DNA of 64,000 nt from Fluviicola chungangensis (lineage in GTDB: Bacteria; Bacteroidota; Bacteroidia; Flavobacteriales_D; Crocinitomicaceae). The stretch's first letter is position 1. Each line of letters begins with the position of its first letter. The notes under the pieces are model-generated. The model was not told the origin of the DNA. It made no database searches and worked only from the letters and a program-made list of their open reading frames with translations. Below are positions 10,101 through 17,633 of the stretch, one piece after another. The translations under genes were made by a program, and so were the position numbers. The stretch is from positions 373,984-437,983 of the forward strand of contig NZ_VLPL01000001.1 of the NCBI RefSeq assembly GCF_007558725.1, given 5' to 3'.

Positions 10101-12538
10101 GCTTTTTCAATTTCTTCATCTGATTTGATTGCTTTGGCTTCTAAATATTTCTGTTTTGCTTCCGCATACTTGTTTTGGTTTTGGAACGACATTCCTTCCC
10201 CTTTCAATTTATCGAAAGTTGCTTGCTTTTGAGCCTCACTTGCCTGGTCGTTTTCCAATTTCAGAATTTCGGTCATCTTTTCAGATGCGGTAGTATTTGT
10301 AGGTTCCAATGCGAGAACCTGCTGGTACTTCCCTTTTGCTCCGCTCAAATCCTTTCTGGACAATGCAGCAGCACCATCAGCCAACAACTGGGTGATTTGT
10401 TTTTCTTTATCTGCTTTCGCAATTAAAGCTTCCACTTCTTTAATCTTTTCTTTCGGTTCGGTTTGAACAGGATCCAACGTTTGAGCTTCTTCAAATTTCT
10501 TCTTTGCTTCGGCTAATTTGTTTTGTCCCAGTAAATCATTCCCAGCTTTCAGGGCAGCTGTATATTTATCTTTCTGTGCAGCAGCCTGTGCGTTGTCAGC
10601 AAGAATCTTTTCAACCTCTGCCAATTTATCTTTCGCTTCTTTCTTGGTATTATCAATGGTAGTCGCAGACAGGAATTTTTCCTTTGCAGTCGTATAATCC
10701 TTCGCACCCATCGCGGTCACACCTGCATTCAATGCCTCCTGGTATTTTTGGTTTTTGTCTTTCTCAGCATTTGCGGCAGTTTCTTTTTTCGCAAGTTCGA
10801 TCAGTTTTTGTTTCGGGACCTGTGACGCCGCGTCCAGTAATTGTGCTTCTTCGTATTTCTTTTTCGCTGTTTCGAAATTAGAAGTGGCCAAAGCCGCGTC
10901 ACCATCCAGGATTGCCTGGTCAAATTTCGCTTTTTGCTCTGCTTTTTTCCCTTCAGCAAGAATCTTGGCATCCATTGCATCGATCTTAGCCTGAACGGCA
11001 GCATCGGGAATTAATGTTAAGGATTCCTGGTACTTTGCTTTTGCATCCGCATATTTTAATCCCTTATCCAAAGCATCTCCTTCGGTTACCAACTGTTTTG
11101 CCTTGGCAATTTTCTCTGCATTTGCTTTTTCAAATTCAAGCTGCTTATTGATTTCCTCAATCTTAGCTTTTGCTTCTGCATTCTCCTTGTCCAGGGCCAG
11201 TACCTGTTCGAATTTTGCTTTTGCACCCGGATATTGTTTGGCAGCCAGTGCCGTATTTCCTTCTGTGATTAATTTCGCGATTTGTTCTTTCAAGGCATTT
11301 GCTTTCGCGATCTCATCCAATTTCACTTTTGCTTCGGCAATTTTGCTTTTCGGATAGGTTGCAGAAGCTTCAAACGTAAGTGCTTCATTGTATTTGGCAA
11401 CAGCCTCATTCCATTTCTCTTCGCCCATTAAAGCATCACCGGCAGCAACCGCATCATTGTATTTTTGTTTTTTCTCCTGCTCGGATTTTTGCGCATTTAG
11501 CTTACCTTCCAAGTCAGCCAGTTTTGCGGTTGCAGCAGCATCACCCGGACGAATCTTTAATGCTTCCTTGTATTTATCCCTGGCAGCCATCCAGCTCTTC
11601 TGAGCATAGAATTGATCCCCTCCTTTCATCGCAGCATCATACTTCGCAGCATTTTCTGCATCCTTCTTCGCATTTTCAATAGCTTGTTCGCACTTTTCAA
11701 TCTCGTCTTTCGGATATTGTTCCTGCTTCTTGGTCAGAGCTTCCTGGTAACGAGCGATCGCTTCCGGGTATTTTTTCTGGTCTCTCAACCCGTCCGCAGC
11801 CGTAATCAATGCTTTGTATTCGCTATCCAGTTGGGAATTTGCAAGGTTTGCTGATTTTGCGGCTTTCAGGATTCCATCGATTTCAATAATCCGGTCATTC
11901 GGATGTTTTTCAGTTTCTTTTCCCTTGATTTTGGTCGCCGCTTCGTATTGAGCCAAAGCATCTTCGTATTTTTTTGCGGCAAACAAGGCATCTGCCTGTT
12001 TGATAATGGAATTATAATTGGCCTCTCCTTGTTTTTGGGAGGCTTCAGCATCCTTCATGATTTTCTCGATTTTCTTGGCCATTTTTTCGGCAAGAATCTC
12101 ATCGTATTGCAAAACGGTATTTTGACCGTCAAAATAAAACTCTGTAATCGGATTTGTTTTGACATAACTGTAATCTACATTCGGTTGTTCGTCAAACAAT
12201 GAAATCTGTGCCTGACCTTCCGGTTTTGCGGTTCCTTGAAGCAATTCATCATTCACATTTGAAACATTCACATTCAGGATACGCGAAACTTTTCCCGGTT
12301 TTGAGACTTCGACTTTATATTTCTTTCCCGCTTTCAGCAATAATTTCACTTCGCCTGAAGCATCCGTAGTCATCGTAGACACTGTGCTGGAACCTTCCAT
12401 CAGCTTAACGGTAACACCCGACTCCTTCTTACCCGTTGTATAATTCGTCGTTTTGATGAAAAAGTTCATATCGATCTGTCCAAAAACAAGATTGGTCAGA
12501 AAGAAAAAGGAAATTAAAATAAGGAGTCTCACTCTCAT
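7163..12538 (-). CDS. Giant secreted repeat protein: 18 TPR-like repeats plus coiled coil, 1791 aa
   Basis: I do not recognise a named family. A signal peptide (residues 1-20, ending FLTNLVFGQ) is followed by a carboxypeptidase-regulatory-like beta domain (about 24-100). About residues 174-1245 hold 18 degenerate repeats of 56-64 residues, each of the form hydrophobic-x2-ADxLxxxKKYxxAxxxYxxAxxhxPxxxxxxxKIxEI followed by a charged helix, a TPR-like helical-hairpin pattern with long linkers. Then comes a Lys/Glu/Asn-rich, probably coiled-coil stretch (about 1245-1690) and a conserved-looking C-terminal end (about 1690-1791, with VVTRRVVVIDGKANVY). No T9SS sorting domain is visible, so periplasmic retention is likely. 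It may be a scaffold or envelope-spanning structural protein; that is inference. The 12641 gene diverges from it. Confidence 0.85.
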   Translation of the reverse strand: MRVRLLILISFFFLTNLVFGQIDMNFFIKTTNYTTGKKESGVTVKLMEGSSTVSTMTTDASGEVKLLLKAGKKYKVEVSKPGKVSRILNVNVSNVNDELLQGTAKPEGQAQISLFDEQPNVDYSYVKTNPITEFYFDGQNTVLQYDEILAEKMAKKIEKIMKDAEASQKQGEANYNSIIKQADALFAAKKYEDALAQYEAATKIKGKETEKHPNDRIIEIDGILKAAKSANLANSQLDSEYKALITAADGLRDQKKYPEAIARYQEALTKKQEQYPKDEIEKCEQAIENAKKDAENAAKYDAAMKGGDQFYAQKSWMAARDKYKEALKIRPGDAAATAKLADLEGKLNAQKSEQEKKQKYNDAVAAGDALMGEEKWNEAVAKYNEALTFEASATYPKSKIAEAKVKLDEIAKANALKEQIAKLITEGNTALAAKQYPGAKAKFEQVLALDKENAEAKAKIEEINKQLEFEKANAEKIAKAKQLVTEGDALDKGLKYADAKAKYQESLTLIPDAAVQAKIDAMDAKILAEGKKAEQKAKFDQAILDGDAALATSNFETAKKKYEEAQLLDAASQVPKQKLIELAKKETAANAEKDKNQKYQEALNAGVTAMGAKDYTTAKEKFLSATTIDNTKKEAKDKLAEVEKILADNAQAAAQKDKYTAALKAGNDLLGQNKLAEAKKKFEEAQTLDPVQTEPKEKIKEVEALIAKADKEKQITQLLADGAAALSRKDLSGAKGKYQQVLALEPTNTTASEKMTEILKLENDQASEAQKQATFDKLKGEGMSFQNQNKYAEAKQKYLEAKAIKSDEEIEKAIIWCDKKIAEELKDAELNKKYNTILAEAKELEAAKKYDEAIMKYGEALTVKNEQEPRNRIDAIKALKAQNAEQQKVEEQYLAAIKKGDDLVSAKKYTEAIQSYNAALVLKPYEKLPVEKAENAKKLSEQETSDGDQAYQKIIDVGNKAFEEKNYIKAKEMFNRAINFRPADQYPKQKLQQIADLEKEEKLAQDQQNQFIKKMAEADGLAKANKLPEAISTYKAAKTIKPDDITPDKKIAELEALLANKVDPAAEEQKLYEAAMSRGNNAAFSKDYNGAISQYEEALRHKAKDQTAVNKIAEMRQILDDIAKENAANKELQSLIAAADQEFNNNKWSDAKSAYDLILTKFPSNAYAYEQSKKCEIKLKEEADADKERIYRNIISSADDKFNTKNYDKAKELYERAVTQRPADPYPKQRLKEIQNITSQPVASKTTPEPKIQTVELKSLGEETDDSFIEGAARLQKAKETRKGRRTSKMVEKLRGTTDKNNELTKKQNNSALSADSTFAEIRVDNSARDAAANAKVQNNVDVMNQKSDEMTKSKEEYSTINQLNIVNQKEQLEAAEQAVIVSNNALDGSAVDNNEALKKATTNLGNTGVEMTNEAYSDITKNEETFTDIRTNQEKNSIDDFEERLAEEKKVKDAAIKQTELMNKNSNQAAERTVETKEVLKNVENNITIKTTDDKNLSLNNEEKMKEIEKVQSEKKLTNDLAHVENTARFADKNSETAKVVAEAISSRIEVHRENIEVVENKRDQKTEIDRADYNKTYLKNIENKKLLNEKVLEAEKREELPSIAAAENEKAFTEIQYANTQSQLEQQKMNDDKIVENKNKITHVQNQVQENSGENSHSAENDALIKNSVKELGTSTQIIAEKSDERAISAKKAIDEIESKQPEKTTTGAYDVDLTKYKEGVNQEQFDQLGADGLVSAVVTRRVVVIDGKANVYLRTQTMNIVTYSKNGQPCTELIWQKETQDAKLKRNY

Positions 12539-12640
12539 GTTTTTAGTTTATTCTAGTCGCAGTACAACCGAATTTAAATTTGGTTTAAATTAGTCAACTT
12601 ATTCATACAAATATCGGTAAAAAAGTTCATTTTCGCTGCT

Positions 12641-13777
12641 ATGATTCAATTTAAACAACTCAGTTTTTGGGAAAAAGTTACGCTTCTGGAAGGGATTGAT
12701 TTTCTGATAGTTGGAAATGGAATAGTAGGTTCCGCCTGCGCATTGGAACTCCGAAGACAGCATCCGGATGCGAAAATCGTGGTCCTGGAACGCAGCTACC
12801 TGCCGCTTGGAGCAAGCACAAAGAACGCAGGATTTGCTTGTTTCGGAAGTGTTACGGAACTTTTGGACGACCTTGAAAAGATGCCGGAAGAGCGCGTATG
12901 GAACACGGTGAAATTGCGTTACGAAGGACTGGAGCGATTGCTTCAGCGCTTTTCTTCCTCGGATTTGAATTATGAAAATTGCGGTTCTTACGACCTGATT
13001 AAGGATGAAGACGAACGGATGTTTTATGGCTCAAAACTAGCATACCTGAATCATCAGATTGAGTTTATAACCGGTAAAAAGAATTGTTATTCTTTCGAGA
13101 AAAATGTGAATGGAAAATTTGGGTTCAAAGGATTCGAGGGCGGTTATTTCAATCGCCTGGAAGGGGCAATCGACACCGGGAAATTACTTCTGGCTACTCA
13201 AAAAGATTTGGCAAAAAAAGGAATCGTGGTATTGAACGGCATTGAAGTAACTCAGGTGCAAACGAACCAAAATGAAGCATTTATCGAAACCAATTACGGA
13301 GAAATCAAAGCCAAAAAAGTAGGAATTACCATCAACGGGTTTGCTAAAAAGCTCTTGCCTCAGCTCGCCGTAGAACCCGCAAGAGCACAAGTTTTGGTGA
13401 CTTCTGAAATCAAGGATCTCCAGGTAAAAGGGACTTTTCACATGGACAAAGGTTATTACTATTTCAGAAATGTCGGAAACCGGATTTTATTCGGCGGCGG
13501 AAGAAACCTGGATTTCATGGCTGAAAACACCTTCGAGTTGGACCAAACCGATCTGATCCAAAACGCCCTGGAACACCTCTTAAAAGAAAAAATCATCCCG
13601 AATACCAATTTTACAATTGATTACAGGTGGTCCGGAACCATGGGTATCGGTGCGGAAAAAGGACCGATCATAGAAAAGGTACAGCCCCATGTGGCAGTCG
13701 GGGTTCGTCTCGGCGGAATGGGTGTCGCAATCGGTTCATTAATAGGTGAAAGACTTGCTTCGCTCCTGCAGGATTAA
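12641..13777 (+). CDS. FAD-dependent oxidoreductase, DAO family
   Basis: The 378-residue protein has a Rossmann dinucleotide-binding fold at the N-terminus (FLIVGNGIVGSACALE, residues 21-36, with an acidic end to beta-2 at VVLER) and the C-terminal FAD contact region RLGGMGVAIGSLIGERLA. This is the D-amino-acid oxidase/glycine oxidase (DAO) superfamily, which oxidises amines or amino acids with FAD. The segment GASTKNAGFACFG after the first beta-alpha-beta unit matches the family's isoalloxazine-contact region. The substrate cannot be told. It is a single-gene unit followed by three terminator-like repeats. Confidence 0.85.
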   Translation: MIQFKQLSFWEKVTLLEGIDFLIVGNGIVGSACALELRRQHPDAKIVVLERSYLPLGASTKNAGFACFGSVTELLDDLEKMPEERVWNTVKLRYEGLERLLQRFSSSDLNYENCGSYDLIKDEDERMFYGSKLAYLNHQIEFITGKKNCYSFEKNVNGKFGFKGFEGGYFNRLEGAIDTGKLLLATQKDLAKKGIVVLNGIEVTQVQTNQNEAFIETNYGEIKAKKVGITINGFAKKLLPQLAVEPARAQVLVTSEIKDLQVKGTFHMDKGYYYFRNVGNRILFGGGRNLDFMAENTFELDQTDLIQNALEHLLKEKIIPNTNFTIDYRWSGTMGIGAEKGPIIEKVQPHVAVGVRLGGMGVAIGSLIGERLASLLQD

Positions 13778-13787
13778 ATGTCCATGC

Positions 13788-13952
13788 AATCCGCTAACGC
13801 GGATTTTTATCGAAAGTTGTGCTTTATTCATATAATTGAAGAATTCACATAATCTGCTGTGGCAGATTTTTATCGAAAGCTTTGCTTTATTCATATAATT
13901 GAAGAATTCACGTAATCTGCTGTGGCAGATTTTTACCGAAAGCTTTGCTTTC
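13788..13952 (+). repeat. Tandem 63-bp repeats (2.6 copies), each with a terminator-like hairpin
   Basis: Copies lie at 13788-13850, 13851-13913 and a partial one at 13914-13952. Each begins with a stem-loop followed by T residues: AATCCGC-TAAC-GCGGATT in copy 1 and AATCTGC-TGTG-GCAGATT in copies 2 and 3, and each contains a second small inverted repeat GAAAGCTTTGCTTT. The stem of copy 1 differs from the others at a paired position on both sides (C-G versus T-A), so pairing is kept. The block follows the FAD oxidoreductase gene and probably ends its transcript. Confidence 0.8.
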
Positions 13953-13993
13953 TCTTATTTTATTCTTGTATTTTCGAAGCAAATTAAACAACT

Positions 13994-14533
13994 ATGAACG
14001 CAGCACATTCGCACTTAATTATTAACCATTTTCCAATCATCGGATTGATCTTGGGAATTATTGTTCTGTTAATCGGAATTCTGGCAAAATCCTCCGTCAC
14101 CAGAAGGGTAGGCTTATTGCTTTTTGTAATTGCAGGGATTACGGCACAGATTTCGGATGCAACAGGAGAAGGCGCAGAACATTTTGTTGAAGAAGCGGTA
14201 GAACAACGTACTCTTTCTCAAGATTGCCCGGACGCCATTCAGCAAACATTGGAAAATACAGAAGAAACCGAAACCCTGATCCATATCCACGAAGAACATG
14301 CAGAGGAATTAATGCCTATCATGTGGGGAATAATAGCCTTATCGATCATCGCATTATTCCTGGAGTTCAGAAAAAAATCAATGGCAATGCCCGCTTCGAT
14401 CATTGTACTGATTGTTGGGGTAATCGCTGCTTACTTTGCCAAAGAAGTCGGGAATTCGGGTGGCGAGATATCACACCCTGAAATCCGGAAAGACTTCAAA
14501 TTGAAGGAAACGACCTACCAGGACGAAGACTAA
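13994..14533 (+). CDS. DUF2231-like membrane protein
   Basis: The 179-residue protein has about four membrane spans: two near the N-terminus (about 14-32 and 37-53) and two later (about 108-124 and 130-150). It opens with AHSHLIINHFPIIG, close to the LNHFPI start of DUF2231-type membrane proteins, whose histidines may bind metal or haem. The loop between the span pairs is acidic and carries a His/Glu cluster (TLIHIHEEHAEEL). The function is not known; the histidines suggest a redox or metal role, which is inference. It lies between the tandem repeats and the Tdi1-like gene on the same strand. Confidence 0.65.
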   Translation: MNAAHSHLIINHFPIIGLILGIIVLLIGILAKSSVTRRVGLLLFVIAGITAQISDATGEGAEHFVEEAVEQRTLSQDCPDAIQQTLENTEETETLIHIHEEHAEELMPIMWGIIALSIIALFLEFRKKSMAMPASIIVLIVGVIAAYFAKEVGNSGGEISHPEIRKDFKLKETTYQDED

Positions 14534-14686
14534 TCCAATTGATAATTTAAAATGGAAAATTGACAAGATTTGGTTTCATATATATCTACGATGCAGATTT
14601 ATCGGTCCACCAAGACGAATTGATAGTGAAAGCAGCGCTTTCTCTTCTTTTCAATTGTCAACTTTACGTTTTCAATTTATAAGAAT

Positions 14687-15253
14687 ATGCTTGAAAATTT
14701 CAAATCATTCTACCATCCTGCTGAAGACTGTACTCCCGCACCAACAGAAATAATCGAACGTTATCAGCAAAAAGTCCCGGAATCATTGATTGAGATCTGG
14801 AAAACCAGCGGATTTGGCAAATACAACGACGGGCTGATCGAATTTGTCAATCCGGCAGATTTTGAAGACAACTTATGGACATGGCTGGGAAAAGAAGTTT
14901 TCAATTATGTTCCCTTTGCAATCAGCGCATTCGGAGAATTGTTCTATTACCGAAGACTGACGGAAGTGGACGAAGATGTTTGCATCATTGATATCCAATA
15001 CCGCGAAATCAAAACATTGATTTTGAGTATGAAGGGCTTCCTGGAAGATCTTTTATTAGACGAAGAGGACCGGACTATTTGGCTGCGTGAAAAACTGTTT
15101 GTTGAAGCATTCAAACAACTGGGGAAATTGGAAAAACACGAGGTATTTACTTTTACTCCAATTCTTGCATTTGGAGGTGCTGAAGAAGTTGAATATCTAA
15201 ATAAAGGAAATGCCCAGGTTTACCTGGATTTGGTATTTCAGATGACGACTTGA
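14687..15253 (+). CDS. GAD-like/Tdi1-type immunity-like protein
   Basis: The 188-residue soluble protein starts with a GAD-like region (PTEIIERYQQKVPESLIEIWKTSGFG, quoted in part; residues about 20-46) and ends with a DUF1851/Tdi1 C-terminal-like part around FAFGGAEEVEYL-type sequence (about 160-185). This architecture is that of T6SS immunity protein Tdi1 and many related proteins of unknown role. No toxin gene is next to it: the left neighbour is a membrane protein and the right a convergent TatA-like gene. It may therefore be an orphan immunity gene or have another function. The upstream gap (14534-14686) holds AT-rich partial inverted repeats and a small GAAAGC/GCTTTC hairpin. Confidence 0.7.
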   Translation: MLENFKSFYHPAEDCTPAPTEIIERYQQKVPESLIEIWKTSGFGKYNDGLIEFVNPADFEDNLWTWLGKEVFNYVPFAISAFGELFYYRRLTEVDEDVCIIDIQYREIKTLILSMKGFLEDLLLDEEDRTIWLREKLFVEAFKQLGKLEKHEVFTFTPILAFGGAEEVEYLNKGNAQVYLDLVFQMTT

Positions 15254-15286
15254 ATTAAAAATTAAAAACCTTTTCAATTTTCGCAA

Positions 15287-15706
15287 TTATTCCTGTGCCA
15301 AATCCTTATTCGGTTCTTCAACCGGCTGATCCAATGTTGGATTTCCATCCGGAGCCGTAACAGCCGGCGATGCAGGATTCGGCATGCCAAAAGGTTTGGA
15401 AAACTGGGTCGGAGTTTGGATGATCTGATCCATTTTTACCGATTCTTCCAAAAGCGGTTTTTCAATAATATCGGTTGTTTCACGCACCATTTTCTGCAAA
15501 TCAAAATCGGTCTTCATATCCCCTGTTGATTTTTTGATCTCATTTTGAACATCTTGGGAAGCCTGCCTGATTTGATGCATTGTTTTACCCATCGTGCGAG
15601 CAATTCCGGGAATACTCTTTGAACCGAAAAACATCAGTATGACCAGTAAGATCAAAACGATCTCCGAACCACCGACATCACTTAGAAATAAAGGTAAAAC
15701 TGTCAT
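15287..15706 (-). CDS. tatA: Sec-independent translocase protein, TatA/TatB-like
   Basis: TatA proteins form the pore-like part of the twin-arginine pathway, which exports folded proteins. The 139-residue product has one N-terminal membrane helix (about 12-28, GSEIVLILLVILMFFGSKSI), then the conserved FGSK-x-IP hinge and an amphipathic helix (GIARTMGKTMHQIRQ). The C-terminal tail is long, proline-rich and probably disordered. FGSKSIP and length agree with TatA/E; the longer tail leaves TatB possible. TatC is not in the window. A TACTTTTG element just upstream makes the message almost leaderless. Confidence 0.85.
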   Translation of the reverse strand: MTVLPLFLSDVGGSEIVLILLVILMFFGSKSIPGIARTMGKTMHQIRQASQDVQNEIKKSTGDMKTDFDLQKMVRETTDIIEKPLLEESVKMDQIIQTPTQFSKPFGMPNPASPAVTAPDGNPTLDQPVEEPNKDLAQE

Positions 15707-15714
15707 AATGACAA

Positions 15715-15722
15715 CAAAAGTA
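15715..15722 (-). promoter_or_regulatory. -7 element of the tatA-like gene
   Basis: Read on the minus strand this is TACTTTTG, a full match to TAnnTTTG, starting 16 bases before the start codon. No good -33 TTG is seen at the usual distance. Confidence 0.45.
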
Positions 15723-15911
15723 ATCGATTTAATTGAGCTATCCTAGCCAATTGTCTAATGAAACGTTAATTTTAATACCCTGTTTTGGTTCGAATATCTG
15801 AAAAGCAAATGAGCTAAAAACGATCTTGTTATGCAACAGTAAGCAAAATGGAAATGCCTGAATAGGCAGCTAAACCTGGTCCGCACCATTTTAATCCAAT
15901 GCTTTCAATTA

Positions 15912-15943
15912 TTGCCTTTTAGATGAAAATTTGGTTATATTTG
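15912..15943 (+). promoter_or_regulatory. Promoter of efp
   Basis: TTG (15912-15914) and TATATTTG (15936-15943), 21 bases apart, fit the Bacteroidota housekeeping sigma consensus. The start codon of efp follows 26 bases after the -7 element. Confidence 0.7.
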
Positions 15944-15968
15944 CGCCCGAAAACAATAAAAAAGAAGC

Positions 15969-16535
15969 ATGGCAACTACAGCAGATATCCGCAATGGATT
16001 GTGTATTAAATTCAATGACAAAATCAGTCAGATTATTGAATTCCAACACGTAAAACCTGGAAAAGGCCCGGCTTTCGTGCGTACTAAAATGCGTATCATC
16101 GAAAGTGGAAAGGTGATCGACAATACTTTTTCTGCTGGGCATAAAATTGATATCGTTCGTGTAGAAAACCGTGAATACCAGTACTTGTACCAGGAGGGTG
16201 AAGATTTTATCTTTATGAACAACGAAACATTCGAACAAGTTCCGATCCCTGCAAAAATGATCGAAAAACCTGCGTTCTTAATGGAAGGAATGATTTGTAA
16301 TATCTTATACGATGCAAATGATGAAGTTCCACTAGTAGTTGAATTACCAATGTACTTGATTTCGGAAGTAACTTACACAGAACCGGGAGTTAAAGGAGAT
16401 ACTGCGACAAACTCGATGAAAGCAGCAACCATTGCTACAGGTGCAGAAGTAAAAGTTCCCCTTTTCATTGACATGGGTGAAATCATTAAAGTAGATACAC
16501 GAACAGGTATATATGTAGAGCGTGTAAAAAACTGA
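15969..16535 (+). CDS. efp: Translation elongation factor P
   Basis: EF-P binds the ribosome between the P and E sites and relieves stalling at polyproline stretches. The 188-residue protein has the three-domain length typical of bacterial EF-P. The N-terminal loop VKPGKGPAF carries Lys32, the position that is post-translationally modified in many bacteria; the C-terminal domain ends in the family motif region GEIIKVDTRTGIYVERV. No EpmA-type modification gene is visible in the window. The gene has its own promoter and a clear terminator, so it is monocistronic. Confidence 0.97.
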   Translation: MATTADIRNGLCIKFNDKISQIIEFQHVKPGKGPAFVRTKMRIIESGKVIDNTFSAGHKIDIVRVENREYQYLYQEGEDFIFMNNETFEQVPIPAKMIEKPAFLMEGMICNILYDANDEVPLVVELPMYLISEVTYTEPGVKGDTATNSMKAATIATGAEVKVPLFIDMGEIIKVDTRTGIYVERVKN

Positions 16536-16557
16536 TCATAAAAATCATAGATTTTGT

Positions 16558-16593
16558 AAAAACCATTGGTCAACCGGCTGATGGTTTTTCTTT
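16558..16593 (+). terminator. Rho-independent terminator after efp
   Basis: AAAAACCAT (16558-16566) pairs with ATGGTTTTT (16581-16589), followed by CTTTT. It lies 22 bases after the efp stop codon. Confidence 0.8.
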
Positions 16594-16689
16594 TAACAGT
16601 TCTAACGGGTTCAAAAAAATTAAATACCCAAGAGTTCAGGAACCAAAATTTGAACACTTTAAACCAGTGGACTGGTGAATATTTTGTCA

Positions 16690-17475
16690 ATGGAAAAAAT
16701 CATTCGTTTAGGAATAAAGGAGATCAATATCCAGTGGATCAACACCAACTTACTAAGTGGCCCCAAACCTGTTTTGGTATTCTTACATGAAGCATTGGGA
16801 AGCATCGTTCAGTGGAAAAGTTTTCCTTCCGAAATCTGCACTTCATTCAATGTTGCGGGGATTGTAATTGAACGCAGCGGACATGGAAAGTCTAGCGGTT
16901 TAACCGGTGAGCGGGATATTCATTACCTCCATCAGTATGCAGACGAAACCACGGAAGTTCTTCGGGAGATTCTAAATCCGGACCAGAAATACATCATCAT
17001 TGGGCACAGCGACGGCGGAAGCATCGGATTAATCATTGCTTCACATAAACCAAAGAGCCTTATGGCACTTGTAACCATGGCCGCACATACTTTTGTGGAA
17101 GAAGAAACTTTAGCTGGAATCCATCCCGCAATTAATGCATTTGAAGCCGGAAAACTGGCCGGCCTGAACAAAATACACGGAGAGAAAACAAACCTCTTAT
17201 TTTATGCCTGGGCAAACACCTGGCTCAATCCGGAATTTAAGAACTGGGATATTCGAAGCACAATTCAGGATTTCCGAACTCCTGTTTTAGCTCTGCAGGG
17301 AACCAATGATCAATACGGCACAGAAGAACAGGTCAATTCCATTGTTTCTGGTCATGAAAAACGCAAAGGAATCATGATCCCGAATTGCGGACATCATCCA
17401 CACCTGGAAAAACCCGAAGAAACCATGAAAGCGATTGCCCGATGGATGTGGAATCTGCATCGACTTATCAAATAG
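16690..17475 (+). CDS. Alpha/beta hydrolase
   Basis: The 261-residue protein has the alpha/beta hydrolase fold with nucleophile elbow GHSDGG (Ser107), an acid in LQGTNDQYG (Asp207) and a catalytic His in CGHHPHLEKPE (about residue 235). An oxyanion-type segment FLHEALGS lies near the N-terminus. The set is typical of small esterases or C-C hydrolases of the MhpC/BioH type; the substrate is unknown. The frame is open from 16675, but the Met at 16690 starts the first strand directly. It is flanked by terminators and promoters of the neighbouring genes and appears to be a single unit. Confidence 0.85.
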   Translation: MEKIIRLGIKEINIQWINTNLLSGPKPVLVFLHEALGSIVQWKSFPSEICTSFNVAGIVIERSGHGKSSGLTGERDIHYLHQYADETTEVLREILNPDQKYIIIGHSDGGSIGLIIASHKPKSLMALVTMAAHTFVEEETLAGIHPAINAFEAGKLAGLNKIHGEKTNLLFYAWANTWLNPEFKNWDIRSTIQDFRTPVLALQGTNDQYGTEEQVNSIVSGHEKRKGIMIPNCGHHPHLEKPEETMKAIARWMWNLHRLIK

Positions 17476-17593
17476 CTTGTTCGATCCCTTGAAAGCCAAC
17501 AAACAGCCCTTCTCTGAACTACTTAATACCTCATTCGTAATTAACTCTGCGTTATTTTTTCAATTATTTCCCTTCTAAACCATCTAAAACCAG

Positions 17594-17601
17594 TAACTTT
17601 G
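17594..17601 (+). promoter_or_regulatory. -7 element of the polyamine genes
   Basis: TAACTTTG at 17594-17601 matches TAnnTTTG; a weak TTTC lies about 24 bases upstream in the -33 region. The start codon is 32 bases downstream. Confidence 0.55.
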
Positions 17602-17633
17602 CGCTCGTTTTTATAATTTATACTGAATAGCTA

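Noticed and set aside
7841-12202. Many plus-strand frames of 60-100 codons across the giant repeat gene
   Set aside because: They are antisense shadows of Lys/Glu/Ala-rich codons, repeated because the protein repeats.
13788-13952. CRISPR array
   Set aside because: The repeats are adjacent copies of 63 bases without unique spacers and there are no cas genes.
14534-14686. Insertion-sequence end (imperfect AT-rich inverted repeats)
   Set aside because: No transposase and no target duplication; the similarity between the arms is low-complexity.
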